Assembly: GCA_013139755.1 (NCBI GenBank)
Contig: WTAG01000172.1
Location: forward strand, 1 to 19,771
Source of the DNA: Methylomarinum sp.
Lineage (GTDB): Bacteria; Pseudomonadota; Gammaproteobacteria; Methylococcales; Methylomonadaceae
Direction of reading: 5' to 3'
DNA: 19,771 bases
Below the pieces are notes generated by a model that made no database searches, was not told the origin of the DNA, and was given only the letters and a program-made list of their open reading frames with translations. Position 1 is the stretch's first letter, and the number at the start of each line of letters is the position of its first letter. The translations under genes were made by a program, and so were the position numbers. Shown here piece after piece: positions 6,820 through 13,723 of the stretch.

Positions 6820-7518
6820 ATGGCTAATGAAAATAATGTATTAACAGTTAATCAGCTACAAGTCATTTTTGAGGATAAAGAAATCATCCATGACCTATCT
6901 TTTTTCGTTAAAAAAAAAGACATATTGATAATATTAGGTCCGAATGGCGCTGGAAAAACCACTTTGCTTAGAGCATTACAAAATTTACTCCCCTTTCAGG
7001 GCACAGTTTCATGGAATGCCCAGAAAATCAGCTATCTTCCCCCGCAAGAATTCTTGCAACGACAAAACCTTCCTCCTTTGAATATTGAGGAGTTCTACGC
7101 CTTCAAGACGTCGGATTCAAATACCATCAAATCGATGATTGCTGATGTCGGGTTAGATGAGAGCCTTTTAAGACATCAATTCAGCGAACTTTCAACGGGT
7201 CAGTTCCAACGTATGTTAATTGGCTGGGCTTTGCTAGATAACCCAGATGTGTTAATTCTGGATGAACCGACTTCAGGTATAGATATAGGGGGAGAAGAAA
7301 CGATATACAGTTTGTTACATAAATTCTGGAAGAATCAGGATTTAACCATATTACTTGTTACCCATGATTTAAATATTGTATGGGAATACGCAACTCAGGT
7401 TCTCTGCTTGAACCAGCAAAAAATGTGTATGGGCAAACCGGATGAGGTGCTGACACCTGAACAATTGAAAACACTTTATGGAACTGGAATAAAGTTTTAC
7501 AAACATCAGCATAGGTGA
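6820..7518 (+). CDS. Metal ABC transporter ATP-binding protein (ZnuC/MntA-like)
   Basis: A 232-aa nucleotide-binding subunit. Walker A GPNGAGKTT is at 40-48, the Q-loop region PPQEF at about 74-78, the signature LSTGQ at 124-128, Walker B VLILDEP at 144-150 and the switch histidine THD at 181-183. Together with the downstream ABC-3 permease it would energise uptake of a divalent metal such as Zn or Mn. The ATG has a good Shine-Dalgarno (AAGGAAGAG). The stop overlaps the Shine-Dalgarno of the permease gene, indicating translational coupling. The dyads upstream are candidate operators for a metalloregulator. Substrate cannot be read from an ATPase. Confidence 0.9.
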   Translation: MANENNVLTVNQLQVIFEDKEIIHDLSFFVKKKDILIILGPNGAGKTTLLRALQNLLPFQGTVSWNAQKISYLPPQEFLQRQNLPPLNIEEFYAFKTSDSNTIKSMIADVGLDESLLRHQFSELSTGQFQRMLIGWALLDNPDVLILDEPTSGIDIGGEETIYSLLHKFWKNQDLTILLVTHDLNIVWEYATQVLCLNQQKMCMGKPDEVLTPEQLKTLYGTGIKFYKHQHR

Positions 7519-7523
7519 TTGTT

Positions 7524-8294
7524 ATGAGTTCAAACATTATACTTGCTTTAATTTTGAGTGGATCAGTCGGTGCTATTGCTGGTTATTTAGGCTCTTTGAT
7601 GCTATCTAAACGGATGGCATTAATGGGAGGGGCACTCGGTCACCTGACATTGCCGGGAGTTGCTCTAGCCTTACTGTATGACTTTGATGTTTCAGTCGGA
7701 GCCACCTTGTTTCTGGCATTCGGTGTTTTGATTATATGGCTGCTAGAACAGAAAACTCGACTACATCTTGAAGCACTAACGGCTGTGGTTTTTTCTGCCT
7801 CTTTAGCTACTGCTTTTCTATTTCTGCCAAAAGAAGAAATAGATATCGCTTTACTAGGCGATGTCTCTCAGATATCTCCTATCATTGTTTTAATCACTGT
7901 TTTGATTTCAATAGCACTTTTTTTTACGGTAAAAAAAATTTATTCCAGTATGGTGCTATCCAGTATCTCCAGTGATTTAGCACAAACTAGCGGGGTGAAT
8001 CTTAAGTTGAACAATGCATTATATTTGATTTGTATCGCAGTGACAGTGGCATTGGGGGTACGTATTGTTGGTGGATTGATGACAGCTGCATTATTAGCAA
8101 TCCCCGCATGTACCGCAAAAAACATCAGTGGTAATTTATCGCAGTACACGATTATCAGCACTATTGCTGGCAGCCTTGCCTGTATTCTGGGTGTTATTGC
8201 TTATGCTATTTCAGGTGTGCCAGCTGGACCCTTAATCATTATTGCCAGTGCATTACTATTTATGATTTCAGTTTTTAAACAACAAAAAAGATGA
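7524..8294 (+). CDS. Metal ABC transporter permease, ABC-3 (ZnuB/MntB-like) family
   Basis: A 256-aa polytopic protein with roughly seven to nine hydrophobic segments. Family hallmarks are GYLGSLMLSKRMALMGGALGHLTLPGVALA near the N terminus, SASLATAFLFL, and VRIVGGLMTAALLAIPACTAKNIS in the last third. These fit the Zn/Mn ABC-3 permease family. The ATG at 7524 is chosen over the GTG at 7515 because AGGTGA (7513-7518) lies 5 nt before it and doubles as the end of the ATPase gene. It is the second and last gene of the transporter operon; no solute-binding protein gene follows. What follows is a recombination scar. Confidence 0.9.
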   Translation: MSSNIILALILSGSVGAIAGYLGSLMLSKRMALMGGALGHLTLPGVALALLYDFDVSVGATLFLAFGVLIIWLLEQKTRLHLEALTAVVFSASLATAFLFLPKEEIDIALLGDVSQISPIIVLITVLISIALFFTVKKIYSSMVLSSISSDLAQTSGVNLKLNNALYLICIAVTVALGVRIVGGLMTAALLAIPACTAKNISGNLSQYTIISTIAGSLACILGVIAYAISGVPAGPLIIIASALLFMISVFKQQKR

Positions 8295-8330
8295 TTATTT
8301 TTTGAATATCAATTAATAGAGAAAATAGAG

Positions 8331-8567
8331 ATGGCAAAAATTAACCCATTTGAAAAATTTAGTGAAGAATACGATGAATGGTTTGAAAAAAATACAGACA
8401 AATATACTGCCGAACTCCATGCCTTAGAATATTTTATTCCTGCTAACACTAATGGCTTGGAAATCGGCGTTGGTTCAGAAAAAATACTTCAACAAGCTGA
8501 TGATACATTATATAAATCAAAGAGTAATGGTCGAAACCAAGTCAGGTTGTTTAGAGATAATGACTGA
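8331..8567 (+). pseudogene. Chimeric scar: methyltransferase N terminus fused in frame to GGDEF C terminus
   Basis: A 78-aa open frame made of two unrelated pieces. Residues 1-48 look like the start of a class I SAM-dependent methyltransferase (FSEEYDEWFEKNTDKYTAEL..., then motif I GLEIGVGS). From about residue 52 the sequence is the last stretch of a GGDEF diguanylate cyclase (LQQADDTLYKSKSNGRNQV). The join falls at about 8472-8485, before the rest of the SAM-binding fold and after the loss of all GGDEF catalytic residues. Neither part can be active. The simplest origin is a deletion between two genes at the edge of the integrative element that begins just downstream. It could be translated as a small protein, but no ribosome site better than ATAGAG is visible. 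Confidence 0.75.
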
Positions 8568-8587
8568 CCGCAGTGGGTCGATAGCTG

Positions 8588-8794
8588 CTATTCATCAGGA
8601 ATATATTCAAATAAATCCCCAATACTACAGTTAAAGTATTCACACAAAACATCCATTACGTCCTTTTCAACTCTTGTATAGCTTTCGTGGTAAAGGCGTG
8701 TAATCGTTCCCCTGTTTATATTTGTATCTTTTGCTACGTCGCTAATTTTTAATTTTTTCTCGCCCATAATGCGAGATAAATGACATTTAATCAT
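8588..8794 (-). CDS. Small Xre/Cro-type HTH regulator
   Basis: A 68-aa single-domain DNA-binding protein. Its helix-turn-helix reads MGEKKLKISDVAKDTNINRGTITRLYHES, followed by VMDVLCEYFNCSIGDLFEYIPDE, typical of short Cro/CI-like regulators of mobile elements. The ATG at 8794 has GGAG 6 nt upstream; an in-frame TTG upstream is less likely. It is divergent from the excisionase-integrase genes and its promoter region overlaps theirs, so it probably represses both directions and controls excision (inference). It ends 20 nt from the chimeric scar, marking the left flank of the module. Confidence 0.85.
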   Translation of the reverse strand: MIKCHLSRIMGEKKLKISDVAKDTNINRGTITRLYHESYTRVEKDVMDVLCEYFNCSIGDLFEYIPDE

Positions 8795-8812
8795 CTCAAA
8801 CTCCAAAAAATA

Positions 8813-8879
8813 ATCTACAGTAGACCAAAAAAGCTTGCAAAAGACTTTTTTGATCTTATAATGATCTGCAAGAGATCAA
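8813..8879. promoter_or_regulatory. Divergent promoters sharing one -35 box, with operator-like dyads
   Basis: The self-complementary TTGCAA (8835-8840) can serve both directions. On the plus strand TTGCAA, 16 nt, TATAAT (8857-8862) drives xis-int. On the minus strand TTGCAA, 17 nt, TAGATT (8817-8812) drives the Xre gene. TCTAC-A-GTAGA (8814-8824) covers the minus -10 box. TTGATCT (8850-8856) and AGATCAA (8873-8879) flank the plus -10 box. These dyads are good candidates for Xre and Xis binding. Confidence 0.6.
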
Positions 8880-8937
8880 TAAAGCTCTCTTAAGGTTATA
8901 TTTATTCTACTACAGAACATTATTTTGGAGAAAGATT

Positions 8938-9168
8938 ATGTCTTTAACTTATTTAACAACCAGTGAATTATCAGAAAAAATTAAATACAACGCACGAACA
9001 ATCAGAAACGTTTTAAAAGATAGCGTTCTACTGGAAGGTCGTCACTATATCCGTCCTTTTGGTGGACGTAAGATTCTATATATCTGGGAGCATATTGAAA
9101 TTGATATGACAAAAATACAAACTGACTTTGCTATCCCACTAAGCAAAGGAGGTGTTTGTCATGGGTAG
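8938..9168 (+). CDS. Excisionase-like DNA-binding protein
   Basis: A 76-aa protein with an N-terminal winged-helix/HTH (LTTSELSEKIKYNARTIRNV), then LLEGRHYIRPFGGRKILYIWEHIEIDM. This arrangement is known from small excisionase-like proteins encoded directly upstream of DUF3596-type integrases. A Shine-Dalgarno TTGGAGAAAG precedes the ATG. Its last 8 nt overlap the start of the integrase gene, and an AAAGGAGGT inside its 3' end serves that start, so the two are translationally coupled. Expected role: architectural factor directing the recombinase to excision, and possibly a regulator of the shared promoter. Confidence 0.8.
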   Translation: MSLTYLTTSELSEKIKYNARTIRNVLKDSVLLEGRHYIRPFGGRKILYIWEHIEIDMTKIQTDFAIPLSKGGVCHG

Positions 9169-10435
9169 TGTTCGTATACGCAATGAAACAGGCAAGCTGT
9201 TTTTTGATTTTAAATACCAAAATACACGCTGCAGAGAACAAACCACATTAGATGATACCAAAGCCAATCGAAACCGTTTACAAAAGGTAATGGATAAAAT
9301 CGATGCTGAAATCACGCTAGGTCAATTTAACTATGCTGAATATTTTCCCAATAGTGCAATGGTTAAGAAATTTGAGAAAATCGAAATCAATAAGCGCATA
9401 TTAAGCGGGGAAGCTAAACCCACATTCAAAGAGTTTTCAGTCGAATGGTATGAAGAAATGGAAGTGAGTTGGCGAAACTCTTATCAATTAACGGTCAGTA
9501 ATTTACTGAATGGTCGCATCATGGACTGGCTTGGAGAAAAAGAGGTCAACCACATCACCAAAGCCGATATTCTAAAGTTTCGCGCATCGCTCGCCAAAGT
9601 AAAGTGCAAAAACGGAAAATCGCTATCCAATGAATACATCAACAAATACATGAAGGTATTCAGGATGGTTATCAATGAAGCGGCTGACCGTTTTGATTTT
9701 ACTTCACCTTTCCGAGGAATAAAACCATTAAAAAAGCCCAAGTCGCAAATTAATCCATTTAGACTGGATGAAGTGAATAAGATAATTTCAAATGTTAGAC
9801 CCGATTTTAAAAGTTATTACACCGTTCGTTTTTTCACTGCCATGCGAACTGGAGAAATTGATGGTTTGAAATGGAAGTATGTGGATTTTGATAGGCGACA
9901 AATTCTAGTACGTGAATCTTGGGTGCTCCAACAAACTGAAACGACCAAAACCGATGGATCAACGCGTGAAATTGATATGTCACAGCCTGTTTATGATGCA
10001 CTTAAATCGCAGTGGGAGGTGACAGGAGGTAAATTTGACTATGTTTTTGTTAATGGTGCTGGCAATCCACTGGATAAGACCAATGTATCTCAACGGATTT
10101 GGCACCCATTATTACGCTATCTAGATCTTCCTCGGCGAACCCCTTACCAAACAAGGCATACAGCAGCAACATTATGGTTGGCATCAGGTGAAAGCCCTGA
10201 ATGGATCGCTAGACAAATGGGACATTCAACCACAGAAATGTTGTTTCGTGTTTATTCTCGTTATGTGCCTAACCTCACCCGCCAGGATGGTTCAGCTTTT
10301 GAACGACTATTAGCGAATAATGGATTAGTACAAAGCATGGATCAGACAACAGGCTCGACAGATACAGTAGGAATGACCGAAGCAACAGTTGAGCCATTAA
10401 AACCAACTATGCATCAGCTGGGAGGTGACCAATGA
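9161..10435 (+). CDS. Tyrosine recombinase/integrase with DUF3596-type arm-binding domain
   Basis: A 424-aa site-specific recombinase. Residues 1-65 form the arm-type DNA-binding domain (SVRIRNETGKLFFDFKYQNT...LGQFNYAEYFPNS). A SAM-like core-binding domain covers about 85-190 and the catalytic domain about 200-370. Catalytic residues visible are Arg229 (AMRTGEIDGLKW), Arg332-His333 (YQTRHTAAT, with the usual first His of box II replaced by Tyr), His355 (ARQMGHS) and the nucleophile Tyr365 (RVYSRY). The ATG at 9161 is supported by AAAGGAGGT 7 nt upstream, rather than the GTG three codons earlier. It mobilises the element starting here. The attachment site could not be identified. Confidence 0.93.
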   Translation: MGSVRIRNETGKLFFDFKYQNTRCREQTTLDDTKANRNRLQKVMDKIDAEITLGQFNYAEYFPNSAMVKKFEKIEINKRILSGEAKPTFKEFSVEWYEEMEVSWRNSYQLTVSNLLNGRIMDWLGEKEVNHITKADILKFRASLAKVKCKNGKSLSNEYINKYMKVFRMVINEAADRFDFTSPFRGIKPLKKPKSQINPFRLDEVNKIISNVRPDFKSYYTVRFFTAMRTGEIDGLKWKYVDFDRRQILVRESWVLQQTETTKTDGSTREIDMSQPVYDALKSQWEVTGGKFDYVFVNGAGNPLDKTNVSQRIWHPLLRYLDLPRRTPYQTRHTAATLWLASGESPEWIARQMGHSTTEMLFRVYSRYVPNLTRQDGSAFERLLANNGLVQSMDQTTGSTDTVGMTEATVEPLKPTMHQLGGDQ

Positions 10436-10767
10436 GAGAACAAATCAGTGAACTTAATGTGAGCCTTATTCAACAGGAAAATACACGGGTTGATGGCCTT
10501 ATTGATTTAGACAACCCATTCACTTTATCTCGGTTAGTCGAATGCTTACTGTATTCCTGTGTTACCGATGACACACTGTGTCTCTATGACATATTGGGTC
10601 AGACTAAGCTATGCAGTCAAAAAGAAGCTATGTCAGCGTGGGTCAAACAAAGCACTCGCTATCAATCTTATGACAATGCCAACTTACTGTTCAATAGTTT
10701 GGCTATTGAACTGGATGCTCTGCTATATGATTATCAGCATAATGGAGGTGATTATGAATTCTTATAA
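10432..10767 (+). CDS. Unknown 111-aa protein coupled to the integrase
   Basis: I do not recognise this protein. It overlaps the integrase stop by ATGA and has GGAGGTGACC just ahead, so it is translationally coupled. It is acidic and predicted soluble, mostly helical, with two cysteines in LVECLLYSCVTDDTLCLYD and a Tyr/Asp-rich end (DYQHNGGDYEFL). No signal peptide, membrane segment or catalytic motif is visible. Its 3' end contains the ribosome site of the following HD-domain gene, which starts inside it. The tight int-orf-HD spacing suggests a role in control or processing of the integrative element. Confidence 0.7.
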   Translation: MREQISELNVSLIQQENTRVDGLIDLDNPFTLSRLVECLLYSCVTDDTLCLYDILGQTKLCSQKEAMSAWVKQSTRYQSYDNANLLFNSLAIELDALLYDYQHNGGDYEFL

Positions 10768-11518
10768 AGATGAATACCCAGAAAGTTCAAACACTGATGT
10801 AGATATGGGCCACCTAAGACATGCAGGGTCAAGGTGTGTCACACCCTGTACGAGTACTCATCATGCAGTGGATAAAGGACAAGGTTTGACACAGTTGATT
10901 CAGCAACGGCAAGATCAAATTGGTAACCATGATGATTTTTTCAGGTTATTAAAAATTATCTTGCGGTTAAAAGATTCTCGTATCAGAGCATTGATGAGTG
11001 ACGTTTTCCAAACGCCTGAAATTATTCTGCCATTCATAACCGCTCCTGCTAGTCACCATCATCACCACAGTTACCCTGGTGGTTTACTTCGACATAGTGT
11101 GGAATGTGCAGAATTTATTCAGCCCTTGGCTGGTCAAACCTTAACTACCGCAGAAGCAGAGCTAACTATTGTCTCTGCACTGCTACATGACCTAGGAAAA
11201 GTCGTCACGATGACAGAGTCTGACACATGGCACACTGTGTCACATGAAGTCATGACGCTGTCATTACTTGAACCCATACTAAGTCAGTTACAGACATACT
11301 GGAAACAAGGCGCACATACTTTAAGGGAATTACTAAACCCAACAAGTTACAAAGGGCAGTTTCCAAAGTTCCCTGGTGCATTATTAATTAAAATGGCCGA
11401 CCAATACAGCACCTCTCTATCGGCTAGAGAAATGGCATTTGAGGGGCAACCAGGTTATCACTACTGGGCCTGCCTAAAAACACCCACAGCCTCACAATAT
11501 TTCAATCGAGTCTTGTAA
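10754..11518 (+). CDS. HD-domain metal-dependent phosphohydrolase (YhaM-like)
   Basis: 254 aa. An HHHHH run (101-105) is followed by SYPGGLLRHSVECAEF (His114), SALLHDLGKV (His145-Asp146), TVSHEV (His164) and IKMADQYS (Asp216). This is the H...HD...H...D metal-site pattern of the HD superfamily. The HHxxxGGLLxH approach is shared by YhaM-type exonucleases and the N-terminal part of TraI_2/MobH relaxases. The protein is too short for a MobH relaxase and lacks its other parts, so a nuclease or nucleotide hydrolase is more likely. The ATG at 10754 is chosen because GGAGGTG lies 5 nt upstream and it overlaps the previous gene by 14 nt; a longer frame from 10559 would sit wholly inside the upstream gene. 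Confidence 0.75.
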   Translation: MNSYKDEYPESSNTDVDMGHLRHAGSRCVTPCTSTHHAVDKGQGLTQLIQQRQDQIGNHDDFFRLLKIILRLKDSRIRALMSDVFQTPEIILPFITAPASHHHHHSYPGGLLRHSVECAEFIQPLAGQTLTTAEAELTIVSALLHDLGKVVTMTESDTWHTVSHEVMTLSLLEPILSQLQTYWKQGAHTLRELLNPTSYKGQFPKFPGALLIKMADQYSTSLSAREMAFEGQPGYHYWACLKTPTASQYFNRVL

Positions 11519-11911
11519 ATGGTTGAAAAAAATAATCAGGCCATCACACCGGCCAATTTTAATCAACAGAGTCATAAGACAAGCTGGTTAACGTTGAGCG
11601 AAGCGCAAGCTTTGCTCGGCATCAGTCGTAAAACACTGTATAGATACATGGATAGAAAACTGCTGACGTATAGAAAGGCCGCCAATGGACGGCGTTATAT
11701 GGAAGAAGAACAGATAAATACATTTATTAATCAGCAAATGGCAACAACACTTCTGCCAAAAGATAATACAAAACAAGTCAATTCCGATGTATCAAAGCAG
11801 CTAGCAATCCTAAACACAAAAGTTGAAAGACAAAATCAGTTACTAGAAACCATGATTGAGCTATATAAGCCTGAGAGTATGCATGAGCTGTTGGTCAAGC
11901 TAAAACTTTGA
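11519..11911 (+). CDS. AlpA/excisionase-type HTH protein with C-terminal helix
   Basis: A 130-aa protein. Residues 20-68 form an HTH_17/MerR-like domain (SWLTLSEAQALLGISRKTLYRYMDRKLL..., then the wing AANGRRYMEEEQINTFI). After a variable linker, residues about 88-130 are helical and likely coiled-coil (LNTKVERQNQLLETMIELYK). The ATG directly abuts the stop of the HD gene, making it the last gene of the integrase operon. A role as second excisionase, regulator or partition-like factor of the element is possible. The family is clear only at the HTH level. Confidence 0.8.
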   Translation: MVEKNNQAITPANFNQQSHKTSWLTLSEAQALLGISRKTLYRYMDRKLLTYRKAANGRRYMEEEQINTFINQQMATTLLPKDNTKQVNSDVSKQLAILNTKVERQNQLLETMIELYKPESMHELLVKLKL

Positions 11912-11982
11912 GGTGGTAAAGACAAGTTTAGCCTTTTATTCTTTCCTATTAAAATCCGAACAATCGACTCATTATCAAGAAT

Positions 11983-12189
11983 TTAAAATAAATCTTGGAC
12001 TCTGACCTTTAATGCTGAAGCCATTAGCACAATTTCAATATCTGTAATTCGTCTGACTTGAGATTCAATTTTTGCCAGAGTACCTCTGCTTATGTTCCAT
12101 TCTAATAAGTTACAGCGCGCGACAAGCTGTTCTTGTGTTAATTTTTGACTCTCTCTAATCTTTCTGATATTTGGGCCAATTTGATTCAT
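11983..12189 (-). CDS. Xre-family HTH repressor
   Basis: A 68-aa single-domain regulator: IGPNIRKIRESQKLTQEQLVARCNLLEWNISRGTLAKIES, then VRRITDIEIVLMASALKVRVQDLF. This is the standard five-helix Xre fold. It is convergent with the integrase operon. Its Shine-Dalgarno (GGAG in CGGAGCGCTGAATG) is part of the palindrome at 12195-12210, so binding there would block its own translation start region; autoregulation is likely. A second palindrome copy lies 46 bp further upstream. Confidence 0.88.
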   Translation of the reverse strand: MNQIGPNIRKIRESQKLTQEQLVARCNLLEWNISRGTLAKIESQVRRITDIEIVLMASALKVRVQDLF

Positions 12190-12194
12190 TCAGC

Positions 12195-12256
12195 GCTCCG
12201 AATACGGAGCTTGATTTTCACAAATTTACTACCTATAATTGCTCTGTATTCGGAGC
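12195..12256. promoter_or_regulatory. Duplicated operator bracketing a sigma70 promoter
   Basis: Two copies of GCTCyG-N4-CGGAGC are present: GCTCCGAATACGGAGC (12195-12210) and GCTCTGTATTCGGAGC (12241-12256), the second with one arm mismatch. Between them on the plus strand are TTGATT (12211-12216), 17 nt and TATAAT (12234-12239), so transcription rightward would begin about inside the second copy. The first copy covers the ribosome site of the Xre gene. This is most simply read as the Xre protein's own operators controlling both directions. Confidence 0.7.
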
Positions 12257-12475
12257 AATGGGTTGTAAGTTTACTTTCTTGAAAATTTTTTCAGGGTTTT
12301 GCGGACTCTCGTTCTATCAATTAGGATAGTGGATCAAAGAAATCTATTTGCTTGCAGCGGTATAAATCACCAAAAAAATTCATCAAAAATACGTGTTCGA
12401 CATTGAAAGCTATTTCTTTAGCCCCTCTTGTTTTACAGAACAGTTTTTTTGACATTTTGATATAAAAGGAAAGAT
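12257..12475 (+). other. Untranslated leader or gene-free stretch before the lipoprotein gene
   Basis: No convincing gene is present. A 23-codon frame starts at 12258 immediately after the second operator and ends at 12329, but only 2 nt separate its GGAG from the ATG and it resembles nothing known. The rightward promoter at 12211-12239 would produce a leader of about 230 nt through here into the lipoprotein gene. A TTGACA at 12449 is only 6 nt from TATAAA at 12461, too close for a promoter. Confidence 0.4.
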
Positions 12476-13081
12476 ATGAAAGTTAAGGTATTAACCATTA
12501 TTAGTCTAGTATTGCTGGCTAGCTGTGCTTCAACTCGACCAAAAAAGGAAAAAGAAGTAGGGTATGTCATTTATAACGTTATTCCTACATCAACTATTCG
12601 GCATAAACAAATTGCAGAAGCAGTTGAAAAAGCACTCCAAGAAAACACATCCAGTCTAAAAGTGAACCATGAAATTCCCCCGTTTCCATTACCAGAAAAA
12701 CCAGGTAGGTTTCAACTTAGCAACCCATTTAAGGGGACTGGCTTTGCTGCTTTAGCGGCATCTTCAGGGCAAAGTATGAAAATTCCTTCCTGTGAGAATG
12801 CAATAGTAACAATAAATGCATTTGACAGTAGCATGTCAAAATATGGTGAAAACATAAGGTTTTTTACTTGTGTACTTCCATATAAAGGTGGGTACCATGT
12901 CGATGTATATACTGAGTTTAGCGCAACGTCTGGAGGATTTAGTTCGGCTGCCTTGGGCGCAATGCTGGCCAAATCAGTTATCGGTAACAGTAGCCAGTTT
13001 ATCCCCCGAACACTTGAAAGTATTGTTGCTGAATTGAAAGCGACTGGATCAGAGGTGAGTCTTGTTGAAGCGTATCCTTAG
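12476..13081 (+). CDS. Putative outer-membrane lipoprotein of unknown function
   Basis: 201 aa. The N terminus is a classic lipoprotein signal: charged MKVK, a hydrophobic stretch, and lipobox LASC with Cys17 as the acylated residue. Ala at +2 favours sorting to the outer membrane. The mature part is mixed alpha/beta, with a Pro-rich segment (IPPFPLPEKPG) at about 64-74, a small-residue stretch (GTGFAALAASSGQS) at about 86-99, and two further cysteines (SCEN and FFTCVL) that could form a disulfide. Another Gly/Ser/Ala-rich stretch lies near 150-165. I do not recognise the family. The Shine-Dalgarno AAGGAAAG is good. The membrane-protein gene follows 29 nt later and is probably co-transcribed. 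Confidence 0.75.
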   Translation: MKVKVLTIISLVLLASCASTRPKKEKEVGYVIYNVIPTSTIRHKQIAEAVEKALQENTSSLKVNHEIPPFPLPEKPGRFQLSNPFKGTGFAALAASSGQSMKIPSCENAIVTINAFDSSMSKYGENIRFFTCVLPYKGGYHVDVYTEFSATSGGFSSAALGAMLAKSVIGNSSQFIPRTLESIVAELKATGSEVSLVEAYP

Positions 13082-13110
13082 AATAGTTCCCCTAGCAAAA
13101 AGGTATTGAT

Positions 13111-13527
13111 ATGAGTGATAAAATTAAATGGATGGCTGCAATGGGATATATTATGGTTATTGCAGACTCATTTTCTGCTCAATTGATTGAGTTTTATCAA
13201 TTCTATATGTTTGGCTACTACGTCAATCTCGTAACGCTCCTGCCTTTAATCATATATTATAAAATCAACAAGGCGCATCAAGAGGAGTTCATCGCTAATC
13301 ATCTAAAACGGTCTATAAAAATTTATTATTGGTATATTGCTTGGTCAGTTTTTAGCGGCCTATTCTTCGAATCAAATAACCTTTGGGTACAAATGGTTGG
13401 CGTTGCAGTCACTTGGTTGATGCTATTTGTTTTGATCTACGTTGCTACAAGTTGTGGAAAAGGTATTATTCAAGTATTCAAAGAACAATCAGCATCTGAT
13501 AAAAAAGCTATGTGCGCTAAAACCTAA
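13111..13527 (+). CDS. Small four-helix membrane protein, unknown
   Basis: 138 aa with hydrophobic segments at about 7-26, 32-50, 70-88 and 92-114, separated by a basic loop (KINKAHQEEF...HLKRSIK) and ending in a charged tail. No catalytic motif or recognised family. AAAGGT 7 nt ahead of the ATG supports the start. It follows the lipoprotein gene closely, so the pair may act together at the envelope. Neither shows similarity to known restriction or abortive-infection proteins, so a defence role is only suggested by position next to hsdR. Confidence 0.7.
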   Translation: MSDKIKWMAAMGYIMVIADSFSAQLIEFYQFYMFGYYVNLVTLLPLIIYYKINKAHQEEFIANHLKRSIKIYYWYIAWSVFSGLFFESNNLWVQMVGVAVTWLMLFVLIYVATSCGKGIIQVFKEQSASDKKAMCAKT

Positions 13528-13679
13528 TGAATTAGATAGCAAGTGATGGATGATTTGTTGGGCTTGATTATGTATAAACCTAATTTGTTAATCAGTGTTG
13601 TGACAATGCTTCGTCTAGCAAGTTATCAATAATTGATTTGTAAAAAGCTTTAAAGTAAGCATACAGCAATAATTGCGAC

Positions 13680-13713
13680 TATAATCGGGTGTTAGATTAG
13701 ACATTACATCTAA
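13680..13713 (+). promoter_or_regulatory. hsdR promoter -10 box and leader inverted repeat
   Basis: TATAAT at 13680-13685 has no good -35 partner. Transcription would start near 13692, exactly at an inverted repeat TTAGAT (13692-13697) / ATCTAA (13708-13713) with a 10-nt spacer, 10 nt before the hsdR ATG. A protein bound here would block the operon. The rest of the spacer from 13528 holds nothing I can identify. Confidence 0.45.
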
Positions 13714-13723
13714 AGCAAAACGT

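Noticed and set aside
10559..10753. Upstream extension of the HD protein by 65 codons
   Set aside because: It lies entirely within the preceding gene in another frame; the ATG at 10754 has a strong, well-spaced Shine-Dalgarno.
10754..11518. MobH relaxase (TraI_2)
   Set aside because: The HHxxxGGLLxH motif is similar, but at 254 aa the rest of the relaxase is missing and no other conjugation gene is in the window.
12258..12329. 23-codon open frame after the second operator
   Set aside because: Poor ribosome site spacing and no recognisable similarity; could be tested by ribosome profiling.
12449..12466. TTGACA and TATAAA before the lipoprotein gene
   Set aside because: Only 6 nt separate them, so they cannot form a sigma70 promoter together.
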